DNA of 64,000 bases from a bacterium (GCA_029580855.1 JAKPQH010000205.1:78433-142432); one strand, 5' to 3'. Positions 43,746 to 53,023 are shown, counted from the stretch's first letter. Notes: generated by a model from the letters alone, not told the origin. Numbers and translations are program-made.

Positions 43746-44282
43746 ATGAGATGGATACCGGTCGTTCTCGTCGTCGCCATCGCGGCCTGGGGCTGCGCTC
43801 CGAGCATGGAGCAGCAGCGGTTGGCGCGCCTGGAGGCTCTCCGGCTCGAGCTGGATGGCGCCCTTGCGGCGTGGCGGATCGATGCGTCGGCCGGCCGTTT
43901 CGGCACGAGCGCCGACGCCGCGCTCGCGCTGGTCGCCCGGTACGATATCGTCTATGAACGCTGGGGACTGCGTGCCGATCCGCTGACACAGGCCATGCTG
44001 GCCTACGCCGTGGCGGCCGCCGTCAGGGTGGACGCGAAGGAGCTCTCGGCCGTTGAGGCGGATGCGCTGCTCCAAAGAATGCGGGCGGACCTGGAGCGCG
44101 CGAGGTCGACCTTGCCCGGGAGCACGACCGCGCGGGCTGCGGAACGGGATGCCGCCCTGCTGGCCTGCTGGAAGGATTATTGGGCGGCGCACCATCGGAC
44201 GTTTCAGATCACGTCTCGAAACCCCGTGCGCTGCGAGATCAATTCGGCGGCCGCGGATGCGAAGCCGGTCGTCTGCCGCTGA
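43746..44282 (+). CDS. putative lipoprotein, helical
   Basis: 178 aa from ATG 43746 (MRWIPVVLVVAIAAWGC), a short lipoprotein signal with an AAWGC lipobox. The mature part is Ala/Arg/Leu-rich and helical (EQQRLARLEALRLELDGALAAW), with three later cysteines (LLACWKDYW, VRCEIN, VVCR). No domain is recognised. The track ORF starting at 43416 is a run-on of an unrelated frame. Confidence 0.7.
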   Translation: MRWIPVVLVVAIAAWGCAPSMEQQRLARLEALRLELDGALAAWRIDASAGRFGTSADAALALVARYDIVYERWGLRADPLTQAMLAYAVAAAVRVDAKELSAVEADALLQRMRADLERARSTLPGSTTARAAERDAALLACWKDYWAAHHRTFQITSRNPVRCEINSAAADAKPVVCR

Positions 44283-44573
44283 GTGGGGTGACGATGATGG
44301 TCCCGCGCGGCCATTGCATGTCCACCGGCAGATCGGCGAACAGCACCGGGCGGCGGTGTGTCGCCGCCGGCCCGCGGCGCATCGGCGATGGGGCACCGGT
44401 GTGTTTTTCACCGCGGAAACGGCATCGCTGATGGAGGCACGACGGCGAACCACGGCTCTTTCCGTGGGGGCACGCTCGGTGTTTTCAGGTGTGGGGTTGG
44501 GGGACGGCTTGATCAGCGGGACGCAACGGCCCCGCACCGTCATGGGACGGTAACCCGATAAGGAGATCGCCAA

Positions 44574-45026
44574 ATGGCCCGGTCCCGACGGTGGGGACGC
44601 CGCGGCTTCACGTTGGTGGAGTTGTTGGTCGTCATCACGATCATCGGGCTGTTGGCCAGCATCGCGATTCCGAACCTGCTGAGCGCGCACCGGAAGGCGC
44701 GATACGCCCGTGCGGCTTCGGAGTCCAAGACGCTGGTCACGCAGGCCATCCTGTACGGAAACGACAAGCACGCATACCCGACCAGTGTGGCGGTGATGCG
44801 GGCCGCGGGATACGCCAACATGGCGGATGTGGACCCGTGGGGTCTCCCGTGGCAGCTCTCGCCCGGTCTCACCGCAGGCGCTCCGCCGAGACAGACCGAC
44901 GACGTCTATGTCTTTAGCCGGGGCGCGACGGCCAGCGGCGTCTTCCCCGTCCCCTTTGTGGTGTTCACGGGGGAAAACGGCTCCGTCGGGTTCTCCTCGA
45001 TTTACGGCTCCTGGAGCGGAGTGTAG
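44574..45026 (+). CDS. type II secretion/type IV pilus-like pseudopilin (orphan)
   Basis: 150 aa. It has the prepilin signal RRG|FTLVELLVVITIIGLLASIAIP with cleavage after Gly, Glu5 present, and one membrane helix. The globular part resembles GspG-type major pseudopilins (AYPTSVAVMRAAGY, DPWGLPWQLSPG). A strong aaggaga site precedes ATG 44574. No pilus or secretion ATPase genes are adjacent. Another pseudopilin fragment lies at the right end of the window, suggesting scattered pilin genes. Confidence 0.88.
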   Translation: MARSRRWGRRGFTLVELLVVITIIGLLASIAIPNLLSAHRKARYARAASESKTLVTQAILYGNDKHAYPTSVAVMRAAGYANMADVDPWGLPWQLSPGLTAGAPPRQTDDVYVFSRGATASGVFPVPFVVFTGENGSVGFSSIYGSWSGV

Positions 45027-45148
45027 GCCTCCCCGCGCTTCCGACGCCCCGGCCGCGCCCTCTTCTTCCCCGGACCGCCGCCCTCGCAATCCCCGCCCGC
45101 CACGGCGCGGGCCGTTGTTCGTGTACCCCGCGTGGACAAAATTCCGAC

Positions 45149-45178
45149 TGGACGAGTCAGCGGGGATGGGGGTAAAGT
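45149..45178 (+). promoter_or_regulatory. predicted promoter for the HpcH/HpaI aldolase gene
   Basis: TGGACG (45149-45154), an 18 bp spacer and TAAAGT (45173-45178), 70 bp before ATG 45250. Confidence 0.45.
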
Positions 45179-45249
45179 ACAACGCAGCGCGGACGGGAAG
45201 CGCGACGATGCGTCGATGATCGGTTCTAGGGTGGGGGAAGGAGACGGGG

Positions 45250-46038
45250 ATGGACCAACTCTTCGAGAATCGAGCCAAGCGGATGATCAAGGCGGGGAAG
45301 AAGACCGCCGGGGCGTGGGCGCAGCTTTGCAGCCCCCTGTCGGCGGAATGTCTGGCCCGCGGCGGGTTCGACTGGATTCTCATCGACATGGAGCATGCCG
45401 GGGGCGACATCCTGACGCTGGTCTCGCAGTGCCAGGCCGTGGCGGCGACGGGGACGGGTGCCGTGCCGTTTGTCCGCGTGCCGTGGAACGACCTGGTGTG
45501 GATCAAGCGGGTCCTGGACGCCGGGGCCTACGGTCTTATGATCCCGTATGTGAACACCAAAGAGGAGGCGGTGCGGGCCCTCCAGGCCTGCAGGTATCCG
45601 CCCCTGGGGATTCGGGGGATCGCCGGCAGCGTGCGGGCCGCGGGTTACGGCCGCGATACGAGCAGTTATCTCAAGCGGGCCAACGACGAGATCTTTGTCA
45701 TGCTCCAGGTCGAGACGATGCAGGCCATCGAGAACCTGGAGGCGATCGCCGCCGTGCCCGGCGTGGACGCCCTCTTCATCGGGCCCATGGACCTGTCGAC
45801 CTCCATGGGGCATCTCGGAAATCCCGCCCACCCCGACGTGCAGGCGGCCATCGCCACGGTCGAGGCCAAGGCGCGGAAGCTGGGCATGCCGCTGGGGACC
45901 ATCTCGGGCAGTTGGGAGCAGGCGAAGGTCCTGTACGACCGGGGATACCAACTCATCACCCTGGTCTCCGACTCCGTCCTGATCTCCAAGGTCGCCGCGG
46001 AGAGCATGGCGAAATTCCGCGAGGTCTTTCCGGCCTAG
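45250..46038 (+). CDS. HpcH/HpaI aldolase family protein
   Basis: 262 aa class II (metal-dependent) 2-oxo-acid aldolase, in the 4-hydroxy-2-oxoheptanedioate / 2-dehydro-3-deoxyglucarate type. Landmarks are DWILIDMEHAGGD (catalytic His region), FVRVPWND (substrate Arg), LMIPYVNT, QVETMQAIENLEAI (metal Glu) and DALFIGPMDLSTSMG (metal Asp). The ribosome site ggaaggaga is strong. It would cleave or form C-C bonds with pyruvate; the partner aldehyde is unknown. It stands alone between the pseudopilin gene and a strong terminator. Confidence 0.92.
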   Translation: MDQLFENRAKRMIKAGKKTAGAWAQLCSPLSAECLARGGFDWILIDMEHAGGDILTLVSQCQAVAATGTGAVPFVRVPWNDLVWIKRVLDAGAYGLMIPYVNTKEEAVRALQACRYPPLGIRGIAGSVRAAGYGRDTSSYLKRANDEIFVMLQVETMQAIENLEAIAAVPGVDALFIGPMDLSTSMGHLGNPAHPDVQAAIATVEAKARKLGMPLGTISGSWEQAKVLYDRGYQLITLVSDSVLISKVAAESMAKFREVFPA

Positions 46039-46066
46039 CGCCGTATCGGACCGCCGGCGGACGCGA

Positions 46067-46117
46067 CCGCCGGGCGTCCCGCCACCGGAACCGGAGGCGG
46101 CGCCCGGCGGTTTTTTT
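46067..46117 (+). terminator. intrinsic terminator with T7 tract
   Basis: A 10 bp stem CCGCCGGGCG / CGCCCGGCGG enclosing a 24-nt loop that itself can fold, followed by seven Ts. It is the strongest terminator in the window, after the aldolase gene. Confidence 0.9.
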
Positions 46118-46215
46118 GGCCGACGTGGCGCGGCGGCACAGGAATCCCGTTGAGCGCGGATGATCCCATCCGTCCAGCCGCGCGTCCGTCCGGCGTGCGC
46201 GGGGGAGATGGTTCG

Positions 46216-47055
46216 GTGCGCATCGACCTCCACATCCATACGACGGCCTCCGACGGCCTTTTGGAGCCCACCGCGCTGGTGCGCGCGGTCCAAGCGGCGG
46301 GGGTGGAGGTGTTCAGCGTCACCGATCACGACAGCGTGGACGCCGTGGACGAGGCGAAGCGGACGGCGGACGCCGCAGGGCTCGCCCTCGTCACGGGCAT
46401 CGAACTCAGCGCCTGCTGGGGTCGCGTCGAGTTGCACATCCTCGGCTACTTTATCGACCCCGCGAACGCGGCGCTGCGCGAGTTTCTCGGCATGACGCGC
46501 GACGCGCGTCGCGCGCGCCTCCGTGCGATGCTGAGTCGGCTGCAGGCCATGGGCATGCGGGTGCCGGCGGACGACGTCCTGGCGCGGGCGCAGAACGGGA
46601 ACGTCGGCCGGCCCCATCTGGCGCGCGCCCTCGTCGAGCGCGGTTTCGTCGGGACCGCGGACGAGGCGTTTGACCGGTATCTCGGGGTGGACAAGCCGGC
46701 CTACGTTCCGCGCCCCGAGGTGTCCGTCGGGGACGCCATCGGCGTGATCCGCAAGGCGGGCGGGCTCGCGTCGCTCGCCCACCCCGGCGTCCACGATCGG
46801 GACGAGGCGATCCCCGATCTCATCGCCGCGGGTCTCGCGGCGATCGAGGTCTATCACCCCAAGCACACCGTCGGCCGGGCGCGCCGGTACCGCAGGATCG
46901 CAGAGCAGCGCGGTCTGCTGATCACCGGCGGGTCGGACTTTCACGGGGTCGGCGAGGGGGACCGCGCCGCCGTGCCCGGTCTCCCGTGTCTGCCCGATGC
47001 CGATTATGCGCGGTTGCGGGCCGCGGCCCGGGCGTGCGGCGCCCGACTTCCCTAG
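46216..47055 (+). CDS. PHP-domain phosphoesterase (RNase AM/TrpH-like)
   Basis: 279 aa from GTG 46216, with ggggaga upstream; the track's TTG 46150 overlaps the terminator region. The metal-binding PHP motifs are complete: DLHIHTTASDG, SVTDHDS, GIELSACW, SLAHPGVHD and GSDFHG. Known relatives are 5'-3' exoribonuclease/3',5'-nucleotide bisphosphate phosphatases (YciV/TrpH). It is probably cytoplasmic, acting in RNA or pAp turnover. It stands alone between the terminator and the siroheme-decarboxylase-like gene. Confidence 0.9.
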   Translation: MRIDLHIHTTASDGLLEPTALVRAVQAAGVEVFSVTDHDSVDAVDEAKRTADAAGLALVTGIELSACWGRVELHILGYFIDPANAALREFLGMTRDARRARLRAMLSRLQAMGMRVPADDVLARAQNGNVGRPHLARALVERGFVGTADEAFDRYLGVDKPAYVPRPEVSVGDAIGVIRKAGGLASLAHPGVHDRDEAIPDLIAAGLAAIEVYHPKHTVGRARRYRRIAEQRGLLITGGSDFHGVGEGDRAAVPGLPCLPDADYARLRAAARACGARLP

Positions 47056-47156
47056 CGGCGGATCCCGACGGGTGGGTCTCGAATTCTCCTGCAAGGGGTC
47101 GGCGAATCGAGGAGTTAGGGCGCGTCCTGGACGCCGGCGCGGCTTGCCAGTGCCCC

Positions 47157-47162
47157 TATAAT
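47157..47162 (+). promoter_or_regulatory. -10 element upstream of the siroheme decarboxylase-like gene
   Basis: A perfect TATAAT 52 bp before ATG 47215. No good -35 is visible at 16-18 bp, so this may be an activator-dependent promoter for the downstream heme/ccm cluster. Confidence 0.4.
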
Positions 47163-47214
47163 CCAGTATCATTTCCCGACCTCGCCGGCACGAGTCGAAG
47201 GGACCGCTCGGATC

Positions 47215-48258
47215 ATGGACGAACACGACAGGCGCTTGCTGAACGCGATTCAGGCCGAATTTCCCCTCGTCTCGCGGCCGTTCGAGGCGCTGGGGGCGCA
47301 GGTCGGCCTCGCCGAGACCGACGTGATGGCTCGGCTCGGCGAGCACAAGCAGCGAAAGATCATCCGACAGATCGGCGGCATCTTCGACACGCGCAGTCTC
47401 GGGTATCAGAGCAGCCTCGTGGCCATGCGCGTCCCCTCCGAACGCGTGGACGCGGCCGCCGAGGCGGTCAACGGCCACCCCGGTGTCAGTCACAACTATC
47501 GGCGCGACCACGTCTTCAACCTGTGGTTCACGATCGCCGTGCCGCCGGCCAGCGACCTCCGCTGGACCGTGCACCGGCTGCACGCGATGGCGGACGCCCA
47601 GTCGACGCGCCTCCTTCCCACGCTCCGGCTCTTCAAGATCGGCGTCCAGCTGGACATGGAGGGCGGCAGCGGCGCGGAGCGGGCGGAGGTGGCGTACAGC
47701 GACGCCGCGCGGCCCGCGGCGGGGCGCGCCGGGTTGCGGCCGGTCGACATCGCGGTCATCCGGGAGCTGCAAGAGGACGTCCCGCTCGACGCGCAGCCGT
47801 ACGGGCCTATGGCGCGCCGGACCGGTATGCCGGAGGATGAATTTCTGGCGGTCGCGACGCACCTCAAGACGCAGGGGTACATGCGGCGGATGGCCGCGGT
47901 GCTGCACCACCGCGCGGCCGGCTTCCGGGCCAACGCCATGGGGGTGTGGGCGGTCCCGTCCGAGCGGACGGAGGATGTGGGCCGGGTCATGGCCAGCTTC
48001 AAGGGCGTCAGCCACTGCTATCTTCGCCCGACCTATCCGGACTGGCCGTACAACGTCTTCACTATGGTGCACGGCCAGGACACCGCGGGCTGCCAGGAGG
48101 TCATCGACGCCATGGCGCGGGCCACCGGCATTGCCGAGTACGCGCTCCTCTACAGTACGAAGGAGTACAAGAAAGTCCGGCTACGGTACTTCACGCCCGA
48201 CCTGGACGAGTGGGAGGCGCGTGCGCGGCGGGCGTCGGCGGGAGATGCGCAGTCCTAG
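47215..48258 (+). CDS. fused two-domain siroheme decarboxylase-like protein (AhbAB/NirDL type)
   Basis: 347 aa made of two Lrp/AsnC-like units joined head to tail. Unit 1 (~1-155) has LNAIQAEFPLVSRPF and FDTRSLGYQSSLVAMRV, then SHNYRRDHVFNLWFTI. Unit 2 (~175-330) has REL-QEDVPLDAQPYG, LHHRAAGFRANAMGVWAV and SHCYLRPTYPDWPYNVFTMV. Family members decarboxylate siroheme to didecarboxysiroheme for heme d1 (nitrite reductase) or the alternative heme route, normally as two proteins. It lies 41 bp upstream of ccmA, which ties it to cytochrome assembly. It may feed heme d1 for cd1 nitrite reductase, though no nir genes are seen. Confidence 0.85.
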   Translation: MDEHDRRLLNAIQAEFPLVSRPFEALGAQVGLAETDVMARLGEHKQRKIIRQIGGIFDTRSLGYQSSLVAMRVPSERVDAAAEAVNGHPGVSHNYRRDHVFNLWFTIAVPPASDLRWTVHRLHAMADAQSTRLLPTLRLFKIGVQLDMEGGSGAERAEVAYSDAARPAAGRAGLRPVDIAVIRELQEDVPLDAQPYGPMARRTGMPEDEFLAVATHLKTQGYMRRMAAVLHHRAAGFRANAMGVWAVPSERTEDVGRVMASFKGVSHCYLRPTYPDWPYNVFTMVHGQDTAGCQEVIDAMARATGIAEYALLYSTKEYKKVRLRYFTPDLDEWEARARRASAGDAQS

Positions 48259-48299
48259 CCTGCGCCCCTGGTCCGGCGGCGACACCCGGCGGGAGCCCG

Positions 48300-49070
48300 A
48301 TGGAAATCCGATTGGCGGTGGAGGTGGAGGGGCTGACCAAGGTCTTTGGCTCCACGCTGGCCTTGGACGGCGTGGACTTATGCGCGGCGCGGGGGGAGGT
48401 GGTGGCGCTCCTCGGGCCGAACGGGGCGGGGAAGACGACGCTGCTGAAGCTCCTGTCCACGGCCCTCAAACCCACGGCGGGAGGCGGCCGCATCCTCGGC
48501 GAAGACCTCGTCAAGGGCCGCGACAGCATCCGGCGGCGGATCGGCATGATTTCCCACAACCACCACCTGTACGAAGAGCTGACGGCGGCGGAGAACCTGC
48601 GCTTTGCCGCCACGATGCACGGGATCCGGCCGGACCGCGACGGGATTCGCAAGGCGCTGGGCGAGGTCGGCCTGGATCCGCAGGCCGACTTGAAGGTCCG
48701 GACGTACAGCACCGGCATGAAACGCCGGCTGGTCATCGGGAAGATGCTCCTGTTCGACCCGGAGCTGCTCTTCCTCGACGAGCCCCACAACACGCTGGAC
48801 CAGGCCGCCGTGGCGTTGCTCAACGGCTATGTGGCGTCGGTCCGCGCGCGCGGCGGGTCGGCCATCGTGGCGACGCACAACCTGAGCCGGGCGTACGATA
48901 TGGCGGACCGGTTCGTGCTCCTGCGCGACGGGGCGGTGACGCGGCGCGTGGACAAGGATCGTCTGACGGTGGACCAACTGCGGGAGATATATGCGCGGCA
49001 CGCCGAGAACGACGGCGGCTCCGACGCCGCGGGTCCGGTCCGTGAAGCCGGAAGGCGCGCGCCGGCGTGA
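48300..49070 (+). CDS. ccmA: cytochrome c maturation ABC ATPase CcmA
   Basis: 256 aa from ATG 48300. It hydrolyses ATP with CcmB/C to release heme-loaded CcmE. Walker A is GPNGAGKTT, Walker B LLFLDEPHNTLD, and the switch VATHNLSRAYD. The signature reads TYSTGMKRRLVIGK rather than LSGGQ, the variant I associate with non-enterobacterial CcmA. The last ~30 residues are hydrophilic and extra compared with short CcmA proteins. It is first gene of a complete System I cluster. Confidence 0.92.
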   Translation: MEIRLAVEVEGLTKVFGSTLALDGVDLCAARGEVVALLGPNGAGKTTLLKLLSTALKPTAGGGRILGEDLVKGRDSIRRRIGMISHNHHLYEELTAAENLRFAATMHGIRPDRDGIRKALGEVGLDPQADLKVRTYSTGMKRRLVIGKMLLFDPELLFLDEPHNTLDQAAVALLNGYVASVRARGGSAIVATHNLSRAYDMADRFVLLRDGAVTRRVDKDRLTVDQLREIYARHAENDGGSDAAGPVREAGRRAPA

Positions 49071-49080
49071 GCGAGGGAAT

Positions 49081-49767
49081 ATGGCCGTGGCGGAGGTGAT
49101 GCGCCGCACCTGGGCGATGACGTGGAAGGACGTGCGCGTGGAGCTCCGCGCCCGCGAGCGGATGAACGCCATGCTGTTCTTCGCGGCGCTGATCCTCTTC
49201 ATCTTCAACTTCGCCCTGGGGCCGGACCTGTCCAAGCTTCGCGAGGCGGCGCCGGGCCTGCTCTGGCTGGCGTTTCTGTTTACGGGGATGCTGGGTCTGG
49301 GCCGGAGCTTCCAGGCCGAGCGCGAAAACGGGTGCTTCGAGGAGCTCCTGCTCACCCCCGGCGACCGCGAGTCGCTGTACTTCGGCAAGCTGGCGGGCAA
49401 CATCCTCTTCATGGTCATGGCGGAGGCGCTGATTCTCCCGCTCTTCGCCATCCTGTACAATCTGGAGATCTGGTCCGCGCTGCCCGGCCTGTTTGTCGTG
49501 GCGCTCTTGGGGACAGTGGGGTTCTCGACGATCGGCACGCTGCTCGCCGCCATGACGGCGCATCTGCGGGCGCGCGAGGTGATGCTGCCGTTGCTGCTCT
49601 TCCCGCTGACGGTCCCGGTGATTCTGGGGTCCGTGAAGGCCACGGAGGCGCTGCTGAGCGGGGCGGGGTTGGCCGGGGCGGGTCACTGGGTGAAGCTGCT
49701 GGGCGGATTCGACGTGGTCTTCCTGGTCGTGTGCCCCTTGGCATTCGAGTTCGTCCTGGAGGAGTGA
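49081..49767 (+). CDS. ccmB: heme exporter/CcmB permease subunit
   Basis: 228 aa membrane protein with six hydrophobic helices. It has the CcmB landmarks RRTWAMTWKDVRVELRARERM at the start, FQAERENGCFEELLLTP, and the C-terminal LLLFPLTVPVILGSVKATE. The start is ATG 49081, 10 bp after ccmA; the track's upstream extension is shadow. Its stop overlaps the ccmC start (TGATG). Confidence 0.93.
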   Translation: MAVAEVMRRTWAMTWKDVRVELRARERMNAMLFFAALILFIFNFALGPDLSKLREAAPGLLWLAFLFTGMLGLGRSFQAERENGCFEELLLTPGDRESLYFGKLAGNILFMVMAEALILPLFAILYNLEIWSALPGLFVVALLGTVGFSTIGTLLAAMTAHLRAREVMLPLLLFPLTVPVILGSVKATEALLSGAGLAGAGHWVKLLGGFDVVFLVVCPLAFEFVLEE

Positions 49768-50456
49768 TGGGTCCCACTCGGGTCGGGCGCACCCTGGGCG
49801 CGCTGGCGGGTCTGTGCGTGGCCGTGGGCTTGTACCTGGGGCTCGTCGCGGCGCCGCCGGACGCCACGCAGGGCGAGGTGCAGCGGATCATGTATCTGCA
49901 CGTGCCGTCGATTCTCACGGCGTACGCGGCGTTCACGGCGACCTTTGTCGCCAGTGCGCTCTATTTGTGGCGGCGCGATGCGCGCGCGGACGCCGTGGCC
50001 GTCTCCTCCGCCGAAGTGGGTGTGGTCTTCACTGGGATCGCACTGGCCACGGGCTCCATCTGGGGGAAGTCCACCTGGGGCGTCTGGTGGACGTGGGACG
50101 CCCGGCTGACCCTGACGGCCATCCTGTTTACGATCTACGTGGGCTATCTGATGCTGCGCGCCTTCGCCGAGGAGCCCCAGGCGGCGGCGCGGTACGGCGC
50201 CGTCCTGGCCATCCTCGGATTCTTCGACATCCCCCTCAATCACCTGGCGGTGCAGTGGTGGCGGACGCTGCACCAGCCGTCGTCCCTTATCCGGCCGGGG
50301 GGGCCGTCGATCGATCCGGCCCTGCTGGTGCCGCTGCTCGTCAATCTGGCGGGATTGCTCCTGCTCTGCGGCTACTACGTGGTGGAGCGGACCCGGCTGG
50401 AGCAAATGCGCCAGCGCGCGATGGCGCTGCGGTTGATGCGGGGGCGCCGTGGGTAG
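49767..50456 (+). CDS. ccmC: heme-handling protein CcmC
   Basis: 229 aa with six helices. The tryptophan-rich motif WGVWWTWDARLT and flanking His residues (LHVPSI; LNHLAVQWWRTLHQP) bind heme and load it onto CcmE. ATG 49767 shares one base with the ccmB stop. CcmD overlaps its end. The C-terminal tail is basic (RQRAMALRLMRGRRG). Confidence 0.95.
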   Translation: MGPTRVGRTLGALAGLCVAVGLYLGLVAAPPDATQGEVQRIMYLHVPSILTAYAAFTATFVASALYLWRRDARADAVAVSSAEVGVVFTGIALATGSIWGKSTWGVWWTWDARLTLTAILFTIYVGYLMLRAFAEEPQAAARYGAVLAILGFFDIPLNHLAVQWWRTLHQPSSLIRPGGPSIDPALLVPLLVNLAGLLLLCGYYVVERTRLEQMRQRAMALRLMRGRRG

Positions 50457-50595
50457 CTGGGGGTTCATCGGTCTGGCCTACGGGGTGGCGGCGGCGGCAC
50501 TGGTCGGGTATCTTTTCAGCCTGCGGGGCCGGCTGCGGGATGCCGGCGCCGCGCTGAGCGCGCGGGAAGGGGAGGGGGGGCGGAAGAAATCATGA
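50449..50595 (+). CDS. ccmD: small CcmD protein
   Basis: A 48 aa ORF missed by the track. GTG 50449 overlaps the ccmC end, and the stop overlaps ccmE (ATGA). It has a single membrane helix (FIGLAYGVAAAALVGYLFSL) followed by a basic, charged tail (REGEGGRKKS), exactly the CcmD plan. It stabilises CcmC-CcmE for heme transfer. Confidence 0.85.
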   Translation: MGSWGFIGLAYGVAAAALVGYLFSLRGRLRDAGAALSAREGEGGRKKS

Positions 50596-51047
50596 AGGGT
50601 CGCCGGCTCAAATACGCGGTCGCCGGAGGGATTATCCTGGCCGCGCTGGGGGGTTTGGTGTACTCCGGCGCCAGAGAGTCCATGGTCTACTTCTACACAC
50701 CCACCGAGATCCGCAAGCAGACGGACTCGGTGCGGGGGAAGGCGCTGCGCGTCGGCGGGATGGTGGAAGAGGGGTCGATCCGCTGGGAGCCGACACAGCT
50801 GCTCCTCACCTTCGCGCTGACCGACGGACAGAACAGCGTGCCGGTGCGCCACAAGGGGACCGCGCCGGACCTCTTTAAGGAGGGGGCGGGCGCCGTGGTG
50901 GAAGGCACCTGGGCGCCCGAGGGGTACCTGCGCTCCAGCACGATCATGGCCAAGCACTCGGAGGAGTACAAGGCTCCCAAACACGCTGAGACGCTAGAAG
51001 GCAAGAAGGCGCTTTTCAAGTCACTGCTGCCGGGAGGGAAGCCGTGA
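50592..51047 (+). CDS. ccmE: heme chaperone CcmE
   Basis: 151 aa. It has one N-terminal membrane anchor (AVAGGIILAALGGLVYSG) and a periplasmic OB-fold domain (FYTPTEIRK, LRVGGMVEEGS, VRHKGTAPDLFKEG). The heme-binding histidine is in the HxxxY motif AKHSEEYKAP. It overlaps ccmD and ccmF by 4 bp each. Confidence 0.96.
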   Translation: MKGRRLKYAVAGGIILAALGGLVYSGARESMVYFYTPTEIRKQTDSVRGKALRVGGMVEEGSIRWEPTQLLLTFALTDGQNSVPVRHKGTAPDLFKEGAGAVVEGTWAPEGYLRSSTIMAKHSEEYKAPKHAETLEGKKALFKSLLPGGKP

Positions 51048-53023
51048 CCGCCACCCTCGGCCATTTCGTGCTCTTCCTGGCCCTGGGGATGAGCCTGTAC
51101 GCCGCGGGAGCGGCGATCTACGGCGCGCGCGCGGGCCGTGACGACTGGCTGGCCAGCTCGCGCAACGCGGTCCTGGTGAACCTGTGCTTGGTGACGCTGG
51201 CGATGTTCCTGCTGGAGTACGCCTTGATCGCCAGCGACTTCAGCATCCGCTATGTGGCCAACAACAGCACGCGGGGAAGCCTCACCCGGTACAAGATCGC
51301 CGGGCTCTGGGGGTCGCTGGAGGGCTCGATCCTGCTGTGGGCGTGGCTCCAATCGCTGTTCGCGGCCCTGGTGGTGGCGCGATACAACGATCGGCATCCA
51401 GCGGTCATGCCGTATGTCCAGGCGGTGCTCCAGGGGATCTGCGCCTTTTTCCTTCTGGTCATGACCTTCGCGGCGAATCCGTTCGCGCCGCTCTTCCCGG
51501 TGCCGCCGGACGGCCGCGGGCTCAACCCGCTCCTCGAGGTGACCGACATGCTCGTCCACCCGCTTCTGCTGTACCTCGGGTATGTGGGCTTCTCGGTCCC
51601 CTACGCCTTTGCCACGGCCGCGCTCATCACGGGGCGGCTGTCCGAGGAATGGCTGAAGATCACCCGCCGCTGGACCATCGTGGCCTGGCTGTTCCTTACC
51701 GGCGGGATCTTTTACGGCGGCTGGTGGTCGTATCGGACGCTGGGGTGGGGCGGCTACTGGGCGTGGGATCCCGTGGAGAACGCCTCGTTTATGCCGTGGC
51801 TGACGGGGACTGCGTTTATCCACTCGGTGATGATCCAGGAGCGGAAGCGCATGCTGAAGGTCTGGAACCTGGTCCTCATCACCCTGACGTTTTCGCTGGT
51901 CATCTTCGGGACCTTTCTGACCCGGAGCGGGATCCTCGGCTCCGTGCACGCCTTCGCCGAAGGGCCCGTAGGGGTGGTCTTCCTTGGGTTCCTGGCTCTG
52001 GTGCTTCTGTTCTCCCTGGGTCTGATCGCCTACCGGGCCGATCGGCTGAAGGGCCACGGGGAGCTGGATTCCGTCGTGTCGAGGGAGAGCGTTTTTCTCT
52101 TGAACAACGTGGTCTTGATCGGGATCTGTTTCACCGTGTTCCTGGGGACGATCTTCCCGCTGCTCACCGAGGCGATCCGGGGGGACAAGATCAGCGTGGG
52201 GATGCCGTATTTCAATCGGGTGAGCGTCCCGCTGGGGATGGTGCTCCTTCTGCTGATGGGAATCGGCCCGCTCATTTCCTGGGGGCGGGCGTCGCTCAAC
52301 AACCTGCGGCGAAACTTTCTGAAGCCGCTGGGGGCGGCGGCGGCGACGGCGGCGCTGCTGTGGATCCTGGGCGTCAGGCTCGCGGAGGCCTTGCTGGCCT
52401 TCTTCTGCTGTGTCTTCGTCATGGCCACCATCGTCCTGGAGTTCTGGTCCGCCACCCGGGCGCGCGCCGCCGGCACGGGGGAGGGATTTCTCCAGGCCTT
52501 CGGCGCCCTCCTCCTCAGGAGCCGGCGCCGGTACGGCGGTCTGATCGTTCATCTGGGCGTGGTGATCGCCATCATCGGGATCGCCGTTTCCTCGGTATAC
52601 AAGGCGGAGCACGAGGTGACGCTGAAGCCCGGCGAACGCATGGAGATCGGGCCGTACACGGTCCAGTTCAACGACCTTCAGGCGGGAGAGCGACCGACGC
52701 ACATCCTGGTCTGGGCCAACCTGACCGTCCTCAAGGGCAACACACCGGTGGCTCGGCTCCATCCGGGGCAGCGGTTCTACCCGAACCAGCAGAGTCCGTT
52801 CGCCAGCGTGGACGCCCGCTATCGCTGGGACGAGGATCTGTATACGATCCTCTCCGCGTTCGAGCGAGACGGGAGCAGTGCCACCATCAAGGTCATGATG
52901 AATCCCATGATGGCCTGGATCTGGATCGGGGGCGGCGTGATCCTCCTGGGCGTTCTCGTGGCGGTCCTTCCGGAGAGGCGCCTGGCGATGCTCACCGCAC
53001 GAGCCAAGGCCCAGCCCGCCTGA
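51044..53023 (+). CDS. ccmF: cytochrome c heme lyase subunit CcmF
   Basis: 659 aa, 14-15 helices. The WWD motif is WGGYWAWDPVENASFMPWL, with conserved histidines before and after it. A C-terminal periplasmic domain (GPYTVQFNDLQAGERPTH) precedes the last helix. It catalyses thioether bond formation between heme and the CXXCH of apocytochromes together with CcmH/I. The GTG start 51044 overlaps ccmE. Confidence 0.97.
   Translation: MTATLGHFVLFLALGMSLYAAGAAIYGARAGRDDWLASSRNAVLVNLCLVTLAMFLLEYALIASDFSIRYVANNSTRGSLTRYKIAGLWGSLEGSILLWAWLQSLFAALVVARYNDRHPAVMPYVQAVLQGICAFFLLVMTFAANPFAPLFPVPPDGRGLNPLLEVTDMLVHPLLLYLGYVGFSVPYAFATAALITGRLSEEWLKITRRWTIVAWLFLTGGIFYGGWWSYRTLGWGGYWAWDPVENASFMPWLTGTAFIHSVMIQERKRMLKVWNLVLITLTFSLVIFGTFLTRSGILGSVHAFAEGPVGVVFLGFLALVLLFSLGLIAYRADRLKGHGELDSVVSRESVFLLNNVVLIGICFTVFLGTIFPLLTEAIRGDKISVGMPYFNRVSVPLGMVLLLLMGIGPLISWGRASLNNLRRNFLKPLGAAAATAALLWILGVRLAEALLAFFCCVFVMATIVLEFWSATRARAAGTGEGFLQAFGALLLRSRRRYGGLIVHLGVVIAIIGIAVSSVYKAEHEVTLKPGERMEIGPYTVQFNDLQAGERPTHILVWANLTVLKGNTPVARLHPGQRFYPNQQSPFASVDARYRWDEDLYTILSAFERDGSSATIKVMMNPMMAWIWIGGGVILLGVLVAVLPERRLAMLTARAKAQPA

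Noticed and set aside
47071-47100. tRNA-like tctcgaattctcc stretch
   Set aside because: No cloverleaf, anticodon stem or CCA-proximal pairing could be built around it.
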